DNA from: Prasinococcaceae sp. CCMP 1430 | Taxonomy: Eukaryota > Prasinodermophyta > Palmophyllophyceae > Prasinococcales > Prasinococcaceae | Assembly: GCA_013416795.1 (NCBI GenBank) | Contig: RQSC01001393.1 | Span: forward strand, 10,621 to 57,792 | Direction of reading: 5' to 3' | Length of the DNA stretch: 47,172 bases | In this document: positions 10,022 to 18,447 of the stretch, in pieces | How the letters are laid out: every line of letters starts with the position of its first letter | Position numbering within the stretch: position 1 is the stretch's first letter | Made by a program: the position numbers and the translations under genes | The notes under the pieces: generated by a model | The model's input: only the letters and a program-made list of their open reading frames with translations | Databases searched by the model: none | Told to the model about the DNA's origin: nothing

Positions 10022-10579
10022 CGCCGCGCGCCACGCCGGCCAGGGAGGGTCAGCAGAGGACGGCAAGGACGACGGGTTGGCCCCTCGCCTCCCCCCTCCC
10101 CCTCTCCCTGGGAGGGGGCGAACCAGGGCACAGGTGCGGTCCCGCCGCCTCGCGCACGCCGTGTGCCACGCACGCGCCCGCGGCAGCCGCGCGCGGCCCG
10201 CCGGCGGCGGCTGCAAGCGTTTTGATGCGCAACCCGCGTGCACAAAAACGCCTGCGATTTTGATGGCCGCGGAAGATGAGATCGCCCGTGGGTGACACGA
10301 AGGCGCTGGCTCATTGAGCCTCTTTGTCTGGTCACTTTGCATGCAAGTTTGAACCTTTTTGTGTGTGCCTTTTTTTTGAGGTTTTTTTTTGGCTGCCGCG
10401 GGCCCGCGGCGACACGCGCGCCGGCGGCAGGCGCCACTCCACGCGCGCCGCCGCGCCGCAGGCGACACGCGCCGGCGGCAGGCGCCACTCCACGCGCGCC
10501 GCCGCGCCGCGCCAAGGCGGGGCGACGAGGACGGCCCCCGCCCTTCCCCCGGTGCCGTTCACCCCCCCCACCGGTAGCC
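10022..10579. other. Divergent promoter region with imperfect 53 bp duplication
   Basis: Spacer between RlmN (minus) and SmE (plus). No gene is seen. It includes T-rich tracts at 10347-10390 and a near-identical direct repeat at 10408-10511. An Arg/Gly-rich open frame on the minus strand continues upstream of RlmN but has no motif. Confidence 0.6.
10408..10511 (+). repeat. Two tandem copies of a ~52 bp unit
   Basis: Positions 10408-10460 and 10461-10511 are the same unit; the second copy lacks one GC dinucleotide. The unit starts GGCGACACGCGC and ends CGCCGCGCCGC. Confidence 0.85.
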
Positions 10580-11148
10580 ATGTCGCAGGCCAAGGTGCAG
10601 CGCATCATGACGCAGCCGATTAACCTCATCTTCCGCTTCCTGCAGAGCAAGGCGCGCATTCAGGTGTGGTTGTACGACACGCCGGACATGCGCATCGAGG
10701 GCGTCATCGTGGTGCGTGGGGAGTCAGCTGGGGCGCGATGGGGCTGGATCGGCGCCGCGTGGCGTGTGCGTGGTGGTGCACGAGCGCGCGCGCCCTGCGC
10801 GCGGGAGGGCGCGCGTCGCCGCTGCTAGCGGGCGCCTGCACTCGCGCGATCGCGGGTACATCCGAGCCAACCCTAAGCACTGCAGCCGACTGACCCGTGC
10901 CCACGCCCACGCCCACGCGCCCACGTGCGCATGGTCTCGCCTGCGTCCGCTGCACTGGACTGTCGATGTGCTCGTCCCCGCCATCGCGCGATCGGCTCTG
11001 CCGCGCCCGCGCGCAGGGCTTTGACGAATACATGAACCTGGTGCTTGACGCTGCGGAGGAGGTGAGCGTCAAGCGCCAGACACGCAAGAAGGTGGGGCGC
11101 ATCCTGCTCAAGGGCGACTGCATCACGCTCATGCGCTCGACGCAATGA
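10580..11148 (+). CDS. SNRPE: Small nuclear ribonucleoprotein Sm E
   Basis: Sm-ring subunit of spliceosomal snRNPs. Exon 1 is 10580-10711 (ATG at 10580), the intron has a GTGCGT donor and a GCGCAG acceptor, and exon 2 is 11017-11148, joined at phase 0. The product is 87 residues. Diagnostic segments are [32 protein letters not shown] joined to [19 protein letters not shown], and [15 protein letters not shown], which match Sm E closely in order and length. The intron falls exactly between Sm motif 1 and the GFDEYMN segment. Divergent from RlmN and convergent with the COQ7-like gene. Confidence 0.96.
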
Positions 11149-11424
11149 GTGCGGCCACGCGCCGCGCTACGCGCGCCTCCTCTGCGCGCCTGTAATTTAC
11201 ACTCACAGGGGTAATAGAACTGGGCTGGGCCGGGGCGCGGTGCGAGGCGCGGAGTGCAGTCGAGGGCGCGCTCCGTAGGCCATGCTGGCTGGCATCACCG
11301 TCGGTCGCATGGGTCGTGCGACGCGAGTGTCTTGTAACCCGGATGAGGGCAGTTAGGTAGACACATGACTTACAACTTTGGTACACAAGGAGAGAGAGCT
11401 GGCATGCTCAGCTGCGGAACGAGC

Positions 11425-12060
11425 TCACAACCGCGTCATGAGGGCCAGCACAGCCTTGGCGGCGGCGCGCGTGCCCGTGTACGCGGCATTCTCAAGCGTC
11501 GGCGCGGAAGGGTCGCCAGCGCCGAAGGTGTCGCCAGCATGCGCGTGGGATCCCTCGCTGCTGTCAGTCACCGCCGGGCCGGCGGCAGCCACGTCGCGCA
11601 GCATGCGGTAGAGCGCCCGCAGCTCGTCGCGCTCAGGGTCAGGACGGCCTCGGTCGCCCGCATCGACGCGCCCGTGCGATTCGCCTGCCGTGCGCATGCC
11701 GGAATGCCCCGCGCCGCCCGTCGCGTGCAGCTCCCGCAGGCAGTCCTCGTAGTGCTCTGAGAGGGCGGCACGCGCGCCGGCAAGAGCGGGGCGCATCGCC
11801 TCGCGGCCGAGCACGGCCGCCGCTGCCTCAGCTGCTGCGCCCGCGGCGATGCTAACCGCCGGCGCTGCCAGCGACGGTCGTGCGCGAGCATCCACCATGG
11901 CTCCGCGCAGCGCGGCCAGGTGGTCCCCCGCCCCCTCCTGGGGCGCCGCCTCGCCAGCCGCAGCGGCCACGCGCCCCAGCACAGACTCGAATCCCAGGCC
12001 TGCCCGCAGCGCGCTTGCACGCGCCGCCGCCGCGAAGCGCCCGCCGGCACACGCCGACAT
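11425..12060 (-). CDS. COQ7-like helical protein lacking the di-iron ligands (tentative)
   Basis: Ala-rich, almost wholly helical protein of 211 residues from the ATG at 12060. One segment resembles demethoxyubiquinone hydroxylase COQ7: DHLAALRGAMVDARARPSLA, then an AAGAAAEAAAAVLGREAM segment, then SEHYEDCLREL. In COQ7 the equivalent run is the EHL..RP..P helix pair followed by LLGxxAAM and the ExHY..QL helix. The Glu and ExxH residues that bind iron in COQ7 are absent at the matching positions (Ala or Arg instead), and the end (ENAAYTGTRAAAKAVLALMT) replaces the usual last ligand helix. It could be a degenerate paralogue or an unrelated helical protein. Possible mitochondrial targeting is suggested only by the Arg/Ala-rich start. 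Divergent from ALKBH6. Confidence 0.5.
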   Translation of the reverse strand: MSACAGGRFAAAARASALRAGLGFESVLGRVAAAAGEAAPQEGAGDHLAALRGAMVDARARPSLAAPAVSIAAGAAAEAAAAVLGREAMRPALAGARAALSEHYEDCLRELHATGGAGHSGMRTAGESHGRVDAGDRGRPDPERDELRALYRMLRDVAAAGPAVTDSSEGSHAHAGDTFGAGDPSAPTLENAAYTGTRAAAKAVLALMTRL

Positions 12061-12432
12061 GGCAGCGCGCGCGTCAAGGCGGCGGAGAGCGAGCGCGCTC
12101 GCGGGCAAGCGCGCCCTTCCCACGGTTCCTGCGCGGGAAGCCGCCCCCGCCGCAGCCAGCGCGCGTGTGGCGCCCCCGTCTGAGGCCCCGCGCCGGTCGC
12201 TCACCGAGCGCGCGCTGATGCATTGAAATTGATGGAGACACGTTTCATGGTGAAAACGCATGCAGACTACACGAAGCTCGCGCGGCTCCACACCGCGCGC
12301 GCGCAGAGCTGCTGCTGCTCCCCTCGCCGCCGCAACCGCCGCAGCAGCAGTGCCAGCTGCCTTCGACCCCGACCTTCCTCCTCGGCCGATGCGTTGCTGC
12401 GCGCTGCGCGCGAACGCGAGCGCGGGCACAGC

Positions 12433-13191
12433 ATGTCGCGGGCGGCGGCGGCGGGCGGCGGCGGCAGTGAGTCCCTCCCGCCGAGCGTACGCCTCGTGGA
12501 CGGCTTCGTCACGGAAGCCGAGGAAGCGGCGCTGCTCGAGGGCGCGTGGGCGCGGCGAGGCTGGCGGCGCGTGGCGGGAAGACGCGCGCTCGCGATGGGC
12601 GGCACGCCCAGCCCGAACGGCTTCGTCGGCGAGAGTCTGCCGCGTTTCTTACGCACTCTGTGCGAGCGGGTGAGCGAAGAGGCGCAGCAGGTGGGCGGCA
12701 CGGACGCTCTAGGTGGGCTTCGCATAAACCACGTGCTCGCCAACGCGTACGCGCCCGGTGAGGGCATCCTCCCGCACAAAGACGGGCCCTGCTACGCGCC
12801 GTGTGCAGCAATCGTCTCGCTCGGCGCGGGCGAGGCCACGATGGACTTCGTGCCGATACCCCCTGGAGGAGGCACGGCCGTGCGTGGAAATGAGCGGGCC
12901 GGCTGCGACGGCGGCAGAAACGACGGGCGCGATACCGCGGGCGCACGCGCTGAGCAGGAAATTGGTTGTACCGAGGCGCGGGCAGCGTTGGCATCGCCGC
13001 CGCCGGCGTTCTCCGTGCGTCTACCGCGGCGCTCGCTGCTCGTCTTCAGCGGCGCTGCCTACCTTTCCATGATGCACGGTGTGCGCGCGTGCGACGGACC
13101 TGGCGTGCGCGTGAGCCTGACGCTGCGGCACGCTCGCGGCAAGACAGAGAGAGACGCGCCCAAGTGGGCGCCAAGGCTGGGCGCGCGCTGA
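12433..13191 (+). CDS. ALKBH6: ALKBH6-like 2-oxoglutarate/Fe(II) dioxygenase
   Basis: AlkB-family oxygenase, 252 residues from the ATG at 12433, intronless. The jelly-roll core shows GRRALAMGG.P.P.G near the start, LRINHVLANAYAPGEGILPH with the HxD iron motif in PHKDGP, IVSLGAGEATMDFV, the second His in YLSMMHGV, and RVSLTLRHA with the 2-oxoglutarate-binding Arg. The order and the phrase NHVL.N.Y.PGEGI.PH.DGP match ALKBH6. About 50 residues of low-complexity insert lie between the sheet and the last strands. The substrate of ALKBH6 proteins is not settled; RNA or DNA demethylation is expected from the family. Confidence 0.9.
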   Translation: MSRAAAAGGGGSESLPPSVRLVDGFVTEAEEAALLEGAWARRGWRRVAGRRALAMGGTPSPNGFVGESLPRFLRTLCERVSEEAQQVGGTDALGGLRINHVLANAYAPGEGILPHKDGPCYAPCAAIVSLGAGEATMDFVPIPPGGGTAVRGNERAGCDGGRNDGRDTAGARAEQEIGCTEARAALASPPPAFSVRLPRRSLLVFSGAAYLSMMHGVRACDGPGVRVSLTLRHARGKTERDAPKWAPRLGAR

Positions 13192-13271
13192 GGAGGAATG
13201 CCCCGAGCCGCTGCGCCGCTGCGCCGTGGGGACCGCAATGACTCAACGAGGTGTACGACCTCCTGCGAGTA

Positions 13272-14426
13272 TCATTCAATTGCCTCGGAGAGGGTGCGCA
13301 AGAAGGCCTCGTCGGCGGCGCGTGCAGCGGAGTCGTCGATCTCTCGAAAGTGTAACAGCACGACCTCGAGGCCGTCAGCGCCCGGGTAGCGCGCCACCTC
13401 GGCGGCGGCTCGGCCGGCGGCGTGCGCCGCCCATCGCTTGGGGTTGCCGAACACACCCGCGCCGACGAACGTGAGGAAACAGCGCGGCGCTCTCAGCGTG
13501 GCTGCGGACAGCACGCAGTGCTCGTATGATGCCTCCAGGAGCGGCCTCGCGAAGGGCTCCCACTCTTCCGCAGTCAGGTCCCGCTCGTCGTACGCAATTG
13601 CCGCAGCGGCGCAGTAGCACTGATGCACGAGGTGCGGCCGGCCGGCCCTCCGCCGCTGCCGCTGGGCACACGGGTGCGTCTCCCTGAACAGCACCTCCGT
13701 GTCGGTCTGCAGCCCCACGCGCGTTGCTGCTCGCAGCTCGGCCTCGCGCTCTGCGCAGCGCCGCGCAAAGTCGGCGTCGAACGCCCTCGCCGACAGCAGG
13801 TATCCGTTTTGCCGCCGAAGGTACCCCCCTATGCCCGCCGCCTGCACCGCGTCACGCACCGAGTCGCAAGTCGACACCCCGCCCTGGGTCGCCGGATCCC
13901 AGTTTAGCACGTAGTTGCGGGCAAGGGTCCCAGCTGCGCACACGACAGCGCATGCCGGCCCCTGCGTCCGGTCCGCGCCGTAGTACGTGATCCCGTCCGC
14001 CGGGGCGTATCCCGAGCTCGCAGGGTGTTCGAGGTAGTTGCACTGCGACGCCGCCTGGAAGAGGCAGCCCGCGTTGGCCTCGTCGGCGTGCTCTGCCGCG
14101 ACCGAGTTCGTCGCGCGATGACTCAGCTTGACTCTCCCCTTCCTCGGCACGCTCTCTTCCGCGCCGAGCGCCGCCGCGGCCGCTTCCCTCGCTTCCTGGA
14201 GCGTCGGCTCGGCAAATGCCCCAGCTAGGAGCCTCTCTCCCGTTCGCTTGACGACGACCGTGGTCGTCGGCAGCGCCGCGCCACCTCCGGGCGCTGTCGA
14301 GGCTCGGGCGGGCGCTCCCCCGGCGGCCTCGAACGACAACGGCCCCTGCCCTCGCGCCACCTCGGCCGGGCGCTCGGGCTCCCCCGCAGCGAGGATGGAG
14401 AAGAAGTCGCCGGCGGCGCCCCCCAT
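13272..14426 (-). CDS. Conserved protein, macro-domain-like C-terminal motif (tentative)
   Basis: 384 residues from the ATG at 14426, intronless. Recognisable blocks are QAASQCNYLEHP, DGITYYGADRTQGPACA, AAGTLARNYVL, RRQNGYLL, HLVHQCYCAAAAIAYD and CFLTFVGAGVFGNPKRWAAH. This block order recalls a widespread uncharacterised eukaryotic/bacterial family in which an N-x-L-E segment, an RTQGPACA segment and a terminal G-x-G-x-FGN loop occur. The last loop resembles the ADP-ribose phosphate loop of macro/PARG-like folds. Binding or removal of ADP-ribose is therefore inference only. The N-terminal 90 residues are low complexity. The upstream neighbour begins about 50 bp away at an N in the assembly. 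Confidence 0.6.
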   Translation of the reverse strand: MGGAAGDFFSILAAGEPERPAEVARGQGPLSFEAAGGAPARASTAPGGGAALPTTTVVVKRTGERLLAGAFAEPTLQEAREAAAAALGAEESVPRKGRVKLSHRATNSVAAEHADEANAGCLFQAASQCNYLEHPASSGYAPADGITYYGADRTQGPACAVVCAAGTLARNYVLNWDPATQGGVSTCDSVRDAVQAAGIGGYLRRQNGYLLSARAFDADFARRCAEREAELRAATRVGLQTDTEVLFRETHPCAQRQRRRAGRPHLVHQCYCAAAAIAYDERDLTAEEWEPFARPLLEASYEHCVLSAATLRAPRCFLTFVGAGVFGNPKRWAAHAAGRAAAEVARYPGADGLEVVLLHFREIDDSAARAADEAFLRTLSEAIE

Positions 14427-14478
14427 CGCTGGCGCCCGTCTCCCCCGCCGGCGCGACGCGCGCCGCGGTCGCGCCNGG

Positions 14479-15015
14479 TCGGGGGTGCTGGGGCTCGTGA
14501 CGTTCATGTCTGCGCTGCCGGTGGGGGTGATGATCGACGCAGGCGTGCTGCGCCGGCAGCGCCTCCTGCGTGCCGCGGGCGTGCTCGGCGCGTGCTCGGC
14601 GGTGGCGTTTGCGGCGGTACTCATCGTGGGCGGCGGCTTGCGAAACGCCGAGGCCGGGGGCGACGGCAAGCGTGTCTTCGGCGCGCTCTGCGCCGCGCTC
14701 GCACTGTGGGGGCTCTTCACAGGCGTGCAGAGCGTCTCCGTCGAGACGACCTTCGCGGACAGCGTGCCCACTGGCCACCGCTCGCTGTTGTACACCTACA
14801 AGTCCTCGCTGCGCACCGCAGGCAACTCGGTGGGGCCGCTCACGTCCATCCCCATCTTCGCCGCCCTCGGCGGACAGTGGCGCACGAAGGACCTGACCAT
14901 AGTGATGCTGGTCGGGCAGGCGATATCGCTGCTGCCTTGCGCGATGCTTTTCATGTTCAGGGACAGCGACACGCTCGGCCAGGAGAGCGAGGCGCTCCCG
15001 ACCTCCGCGCTGCGG
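14479..15015 (+). pseudogene. MFS-type transporter fragment, 5' part missing at assembly N
   Basis: C-terminal part of a major facilitator-like membrane protein. Starting directly after the N at 14476, the frame reads [21 protein letters not shown], a helix near the [20 protein letters not shown] run, [55 protein letters not shown] and [19 protein letters not shown]. At least four membrane segments and the FADSVPTG.R loop recall a transporter family of algae and oomycetes. The first helices are absent, because 50 bp upstream lies the start of an opposite-strand gene. The sequence is therefore broken at the N, by missing assembly or by true truncation. The 3' end is unclear: the frame stays open to 15261 and may be spliced into the next gene. 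Confidence 0.6.
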
Positions 15016-15101
15016 CGGCGGCGGGGCGCCAGGCGGGGCGAGCGCGACCCTTGCGGCCGGCGCCGCGCGCGAGAGAGGGTGTGTGTGCGAGCGCGGCGCA
15101 A

Positions 15102-15965
15102 ATGGGTGTCGCTGGCGGCGACGATGGGGCGTACACGGACGATGACGACAGCACTGGCGAGGCGATTGCCGAGCAGATGCGCCTGCGAGAGGCCGCCGGC
15201 GTGTCGACGCCCGAGGCCGCGGGCCCGCCGCCGATGTGGAGCCGCGTGCTGCTCAAGGTGAGCGGCGAGGCCCTGCGCGGCGCCAACGACGGCGGCATCG
15301 ACCCCGCGCGCGTGCACGACATCGCGGTGGAGGTGGCCGGCGCGGTGCAGGCGGGCGTGCAGGTGGCCATCGTAGTGGGCGGCGGCAACTTCATCCGGGG
15401 CCGCGAGCTCTCCGAGGGCGGGATGGACCGCGCCTCCGCCGACTACATGGGCATGCTCGCCACGGTCATGAACTCGCTCAGCCTGCAGGCGGCGCTCGAG
15501 GGCGTGGGCGTGCCCACGCGCGTGCAAACGGCCATCGAGATGCGCCAGGTGGCCGAGCCGTACATCCGGCGCAAGGCCATTCGCCACCTCGAGCGCGGCC
15601 GCGTCGTCATCTTCGGCGCGGGCACGGGCAACCCCTTCTTCTCCACGGACACCTGCGCCGCGCTGCGCGCCGCCGAGATCAACGCCGAGTGCGTGCTCAA
15701 GGCGACCAACGTCGAGGGCATCTTCGACAAGGACCCGCGCAAGCACGCCGACGCCTCGTGCTACGACTTTGTCACCTACCGCACCGTGGTGGAGGCCAAG
15801 CTGAGCGCCACCGACCTGACGGCCATCACGCTGTGCGAGGAGAACTCGTTGCCGCTGGTGCTCTTCGACATGGGCCGCAGCGGCAACATCCTGCGCGCGG
15901 TGCTCAAGGGGGACGTCGGCACGCTCGTCGCGCATGAGGACACGCGGGGGAAGGCGTCGCAGTGA
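15102..15965 (+). CDS. pyrH: UMP kinase, bacterial/plastid type
   Basis: Phosphorylates UMP to UDP in pyrimidine nucleotide synthesis; hexameric amino-acid-kinase fold. 287 residues from the ATG at 15102. The kinase core starts at [13 protein letters not shown] (near residue 46) and shows [77 protein letters not shown] and the C-terminal [14 protein letters not shown]. This is the prokaryotic UMP kinase, distinct from the CMP/UMP kinase of the eukaryotic cytosol, and in algae and plants it is plastid-targeted. The expected transit peptide is not visible: the leader is acidic ([17 protein letters not shown]). The true start may be in an upstream exon or the leader may belong to a fusion with the MFS fragment. 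Confidence 0.92.
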   Translation: MGVAGGDDGAYTDDDDSTGEAIAEQMRLREAAGVSTPEAAGPPPMWSRVLLKVSGEALRGANDGGIDPARVHDIAVEVAGAVQAGVQVAIVVGGGNFIRGRELSEGGMDRASADYMGMLATVMNSLSLQAALEGVGVPTRVQTAIEMRQVAEPYIRRKAIRHLERGRVVIFGAGTGNPFFSTDTCAALRAAEINAECVLKATNVEGIFDKDPRKHADASCYDFVTYRTVVEAKLSATDLTAITLCEENSLPLVLFDMGRSGNILRAVLKGDVGTLVAHEDTRGKASQ

Positions 15966-16337
15966 CGCGATGCGGGCGGGCGCCCGAGGCGACAGCCGCC
16001 GCTCGGCGCACGGCGCGGCGCGCGGCGCGCGGTAAGCCTCGCCAATCTCTGCCGCCGCGCGCGCGAGCACCAGAGCGCGGCGCCGCCGCCACGCAACGCA
16101 ACGCCGCGCCACGCCACGCAACGCGCAGACATCCCCACCCTCTGGCCACCGCCGCCTTCGCGCGCGCGACTGCTCCGCGGGCGCCCAGACAGCCGCGGCC
16201 GTCGGCGCCCATGGGCACTGGCCTGCGCTCCGCCCCTCGCTCCACTCCCCAGGCCCAGCCCGCGGGGACGACACACCACGCGCGGAGACCTCCGCGCGGA
16301 CCGACCCCTCTCGAAAGCCGCAACTCTTTGCTGCATG

Positions 16338-16359
16338 GTTTGGGTTAGGGTTAGGGTTC
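16338..16359 (+). repeat. Interstitial telomere-like repeat
   Basis: GGTTTGGGTTAGGGTTAGGG followed by TT: two perfect TTAGGG-type units and one variant. It is far from either window edge and too short to be a chromosome end. Confidence 0.7.
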
Positions 16360-16381
16360 AGGTTACCACAAGCGTATCGGT

Positions 16382-16470
16382 AGACTACACTGTACGTAGA
16401 CTCCTGTAGTACAATCGGATAGTACTACCCAGATGGGAATGTACAGTAGTACTACAGTCGTCTACCTGCA
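16382..16470. repeat. Cluster of inverted GTAGTAC motifs
   Basis: The block begins with AGACTACACTGTACGTAGAC and ends with GTCGTCTAC, so its two ends are roughly inverted. Inside are CTGTAGTAC, GTACTACC and the perfect palindrome GTAGTACTAC. A stem GTAGTAC/GTACTAC with a 9 bp loop can be drawn. It could be a short inverted-repeat element or a regulatory block. Confidence 0.6.
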
Positions 16471-17132
16471 CACGCATGCACAGGTGATGATGGCCGATCG
16501 ATGAGTGCAGGCTCATTGCCGGTGCGACGCCCATGAGTTGGCGAGACGTAGGCGTCGGGCGCCGCCCCCTGTCCCGCCCGCAAGGCGCCTGCGATGCGAC
16601 CTCGCCGCGGCGTGATTGATGGGATCGAAGGGCGATCATTGGCGTTTTGCTCGCAGCCAGCAATTGATTGACTCCACTCAATGAGTCACCAAACAATTGC
16701 GTGCAATGACATCGGCCGTACCGCGACCTTTCCAAACGCCACGTGATGATGACGGTGCCAAGGAAAGGCGCGGGAGAAGGAGGCTGGCAGCCTCTGGCAG
16801 GGAGCACAGTTGACGGCCGCACGCCGCAATGAGCGTGCGGTCAGAAGAGGCTGGAAAGTGGGGCAGCGCGGCGGCAGCGCGCCCGCAGCGCTGCGCACCA
16901 GACGGCGGCGGCCGTCGCCGCGTGGCACACGGCGCACGCGCTACGCGGCGGTCACGGGCCTGCGCCCCACCCCAACGCCCCTTTTTCCACAGCGTCCAGC
17001 CTCCAAGCGCTGCTCGCGCCGGCGGCGGGGTGGGGGTGGTGTGTGTGTGAGTGTCGGAGGGGAGCCAGTGCATCGCGTGCGAGCGAGGGGCGTGTGCGCG
17101 TCAGTGCTGCTGTCCGCGAGCTCGGCGTAGCG

Positions 17133-18148
17133 ATGGGCATCCGCGGCAGCAAGCAGGCGCGGGGGGAGGCGGCCGGCGACGACGGGTCCGAGCGAGCCAA
17201 GGCGCCGTCGCCGGTGAGACCTCAGGCTCTCAAGCGCCCGTCCCGAGCCGGCGCGGCGGGCCACCCGTGGCATGATCTGGTGAGTACTAGGTGCCGACAG
17301 GCGCGCAAGTTGTGCGCGCGCGCGCGTGCCCGCCGCCGCGTGCTCGCTGCATGTTCTGACAAGAGCGGCGAACGCCCCTCGCACCGTCACGCGCATTTTT
17401 AAATCCCTGCGCGCATGCAACAAACGCGCGGCAGAGCCCTGGTGAAGGCGTCCCCCACATCGTCAACGCCGTCATCGAGGTGCCGGCAGGCAGCAAGTGC
17501 AAATACGAGCTCGACAAAGAGACCGGCATGATTGTGTTGGACAGGATTTTGTTTTCGAGCGTGGTGTACCCTCACAACTATGGTTTCATCCCTCAGACTT
17601 TGTGCGAAGACCACGACCCTCTCGACATCCTCGTGCTGTGCCAGTTTCCGATCGCCCCGGGGGCGTTCTGCCGCGCCAAGCCCATCGGCGTGATGCACAT
17701 GCTGGATGCGGGCGAGCAGGACGACAAGATCATTGCTGTGGCCGCAGACGACCCCCAGTTCTCGCACTATGCCGATGTCTCCGAGCTTCCAGCACACATG
17801 CTCAAGGAGATCACGAACTTCTTCTCGACCTACAAGATGCTGCAAAATAAGAAGGTGATCGTGAACGAGGAGATCCAGAGCCGCAAGCAGGCACTCATAG
17901 TGACGCGCGATGCCATCAAGACGTACGCCGTGTCGTTGGCAGAGGGCCAGAAGCAGGACAATCGCGCGCTCTTCGAGGCCTCTGAGGGGTCAATCAAGCG
18001 CACCCCGGCGAGCTATCAGAGTCTCGCGAGCTTGGCGACAAGCAGCGACGACGACCTCCCCGGCGGCTCTGCCGTCACCGGAAAGGCGCCGCCGAGCAAA
18101 CCGCCAGCGAAAGGCAGCCCGCCCAAAGCTGGGGCAAGGCCGTCGTGA
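17133..18148 (+). CDS. Soluble inorganic pyrophosphatase, family I
   Basis: Hydrolyses pyrophosphate to phosphate, pulling biosynthetic reactions forward; Mg-dependent. Exon 1 is 17133-17279, the intron donor is GTGAGT, and exon 2 is 17435-18148; the junction is phase 0 inside [17 protein letters not shown]. The product is 286 residues. The active-site signature DHDPLDILV is present with its three Asp residues. [28 protein letters not shown] and [14 protein letters not shown] complete the substrate site and match plant-type enzymes. The N-terminus (about 45 residues, basic and polar) could be organellar targeting, but is not clear. The C-terminus carries an unusual tail of about 60 residues rich in Ser, Pro, Lys and Ala after the core ends. 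Confidence 0.93.
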
Positions 18149-18447
18149 CGATCGCGTCGCTGGGATTCTGTGCATGAAAATAAACTCAAGTCGCGTGCGT
18201 CCGGCACGGGCACGTAGATGGCGGCCAGGTCTAGCTGGAGGACGGTGCCTCTGGTACCTACCAGGTACCTGTACCTGTGACCAGAAGTGGAAACGTTCAT
18301 TGCACCATCGTCCGGGCACACTGCTGATGCCAAGCTTGAGGTGGTCAACATCAAAGCATGCTAATGAGACATCCAATTTACATGGCACAGAGCGGAGCGC
18401 AGGGCATGAGCAGAGCGCGAGCGGCTGCAGCAGCCGCATAGCAGCGC

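Larger units (their letters stand above)
15966..17132. other. Gene-poor intergenic stretch
   Basis: About 1.2 kb without a convincing gene. The first third is CG-rich low complexity. From 16330 to about 16830 the sequence is much richer in A and T, with a telomere-like run, several GTAGTAC/GTACTAC inverted motifs and repeated CAATTG sites. From 17000 it becomes the promoter of the pyrophosphatase gene. No tRNA or snRNA could be recognised by eye. Confidence 0.6.

Noticed and set aside
10022-10468. N-terminal extension of RlmN
   Set aside because: The frame is open upstream but the sequence is Arg/Pro-rich without pattern and crosses a tandem repeat; the ATG at 10021 starts just before the conserved core.
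15966-16330. Extra minus-strand gene antisense to the UMP kinase and reaching to 16336
   Set aside because: The frames are Arg/Ala/Pro/Gly low complexity with no motif, and part of them is a shadow of the kinase.
16338-16359. Chromosome end
   Set aside because: Only two to three telomere-like units, with unique genes on both sides.
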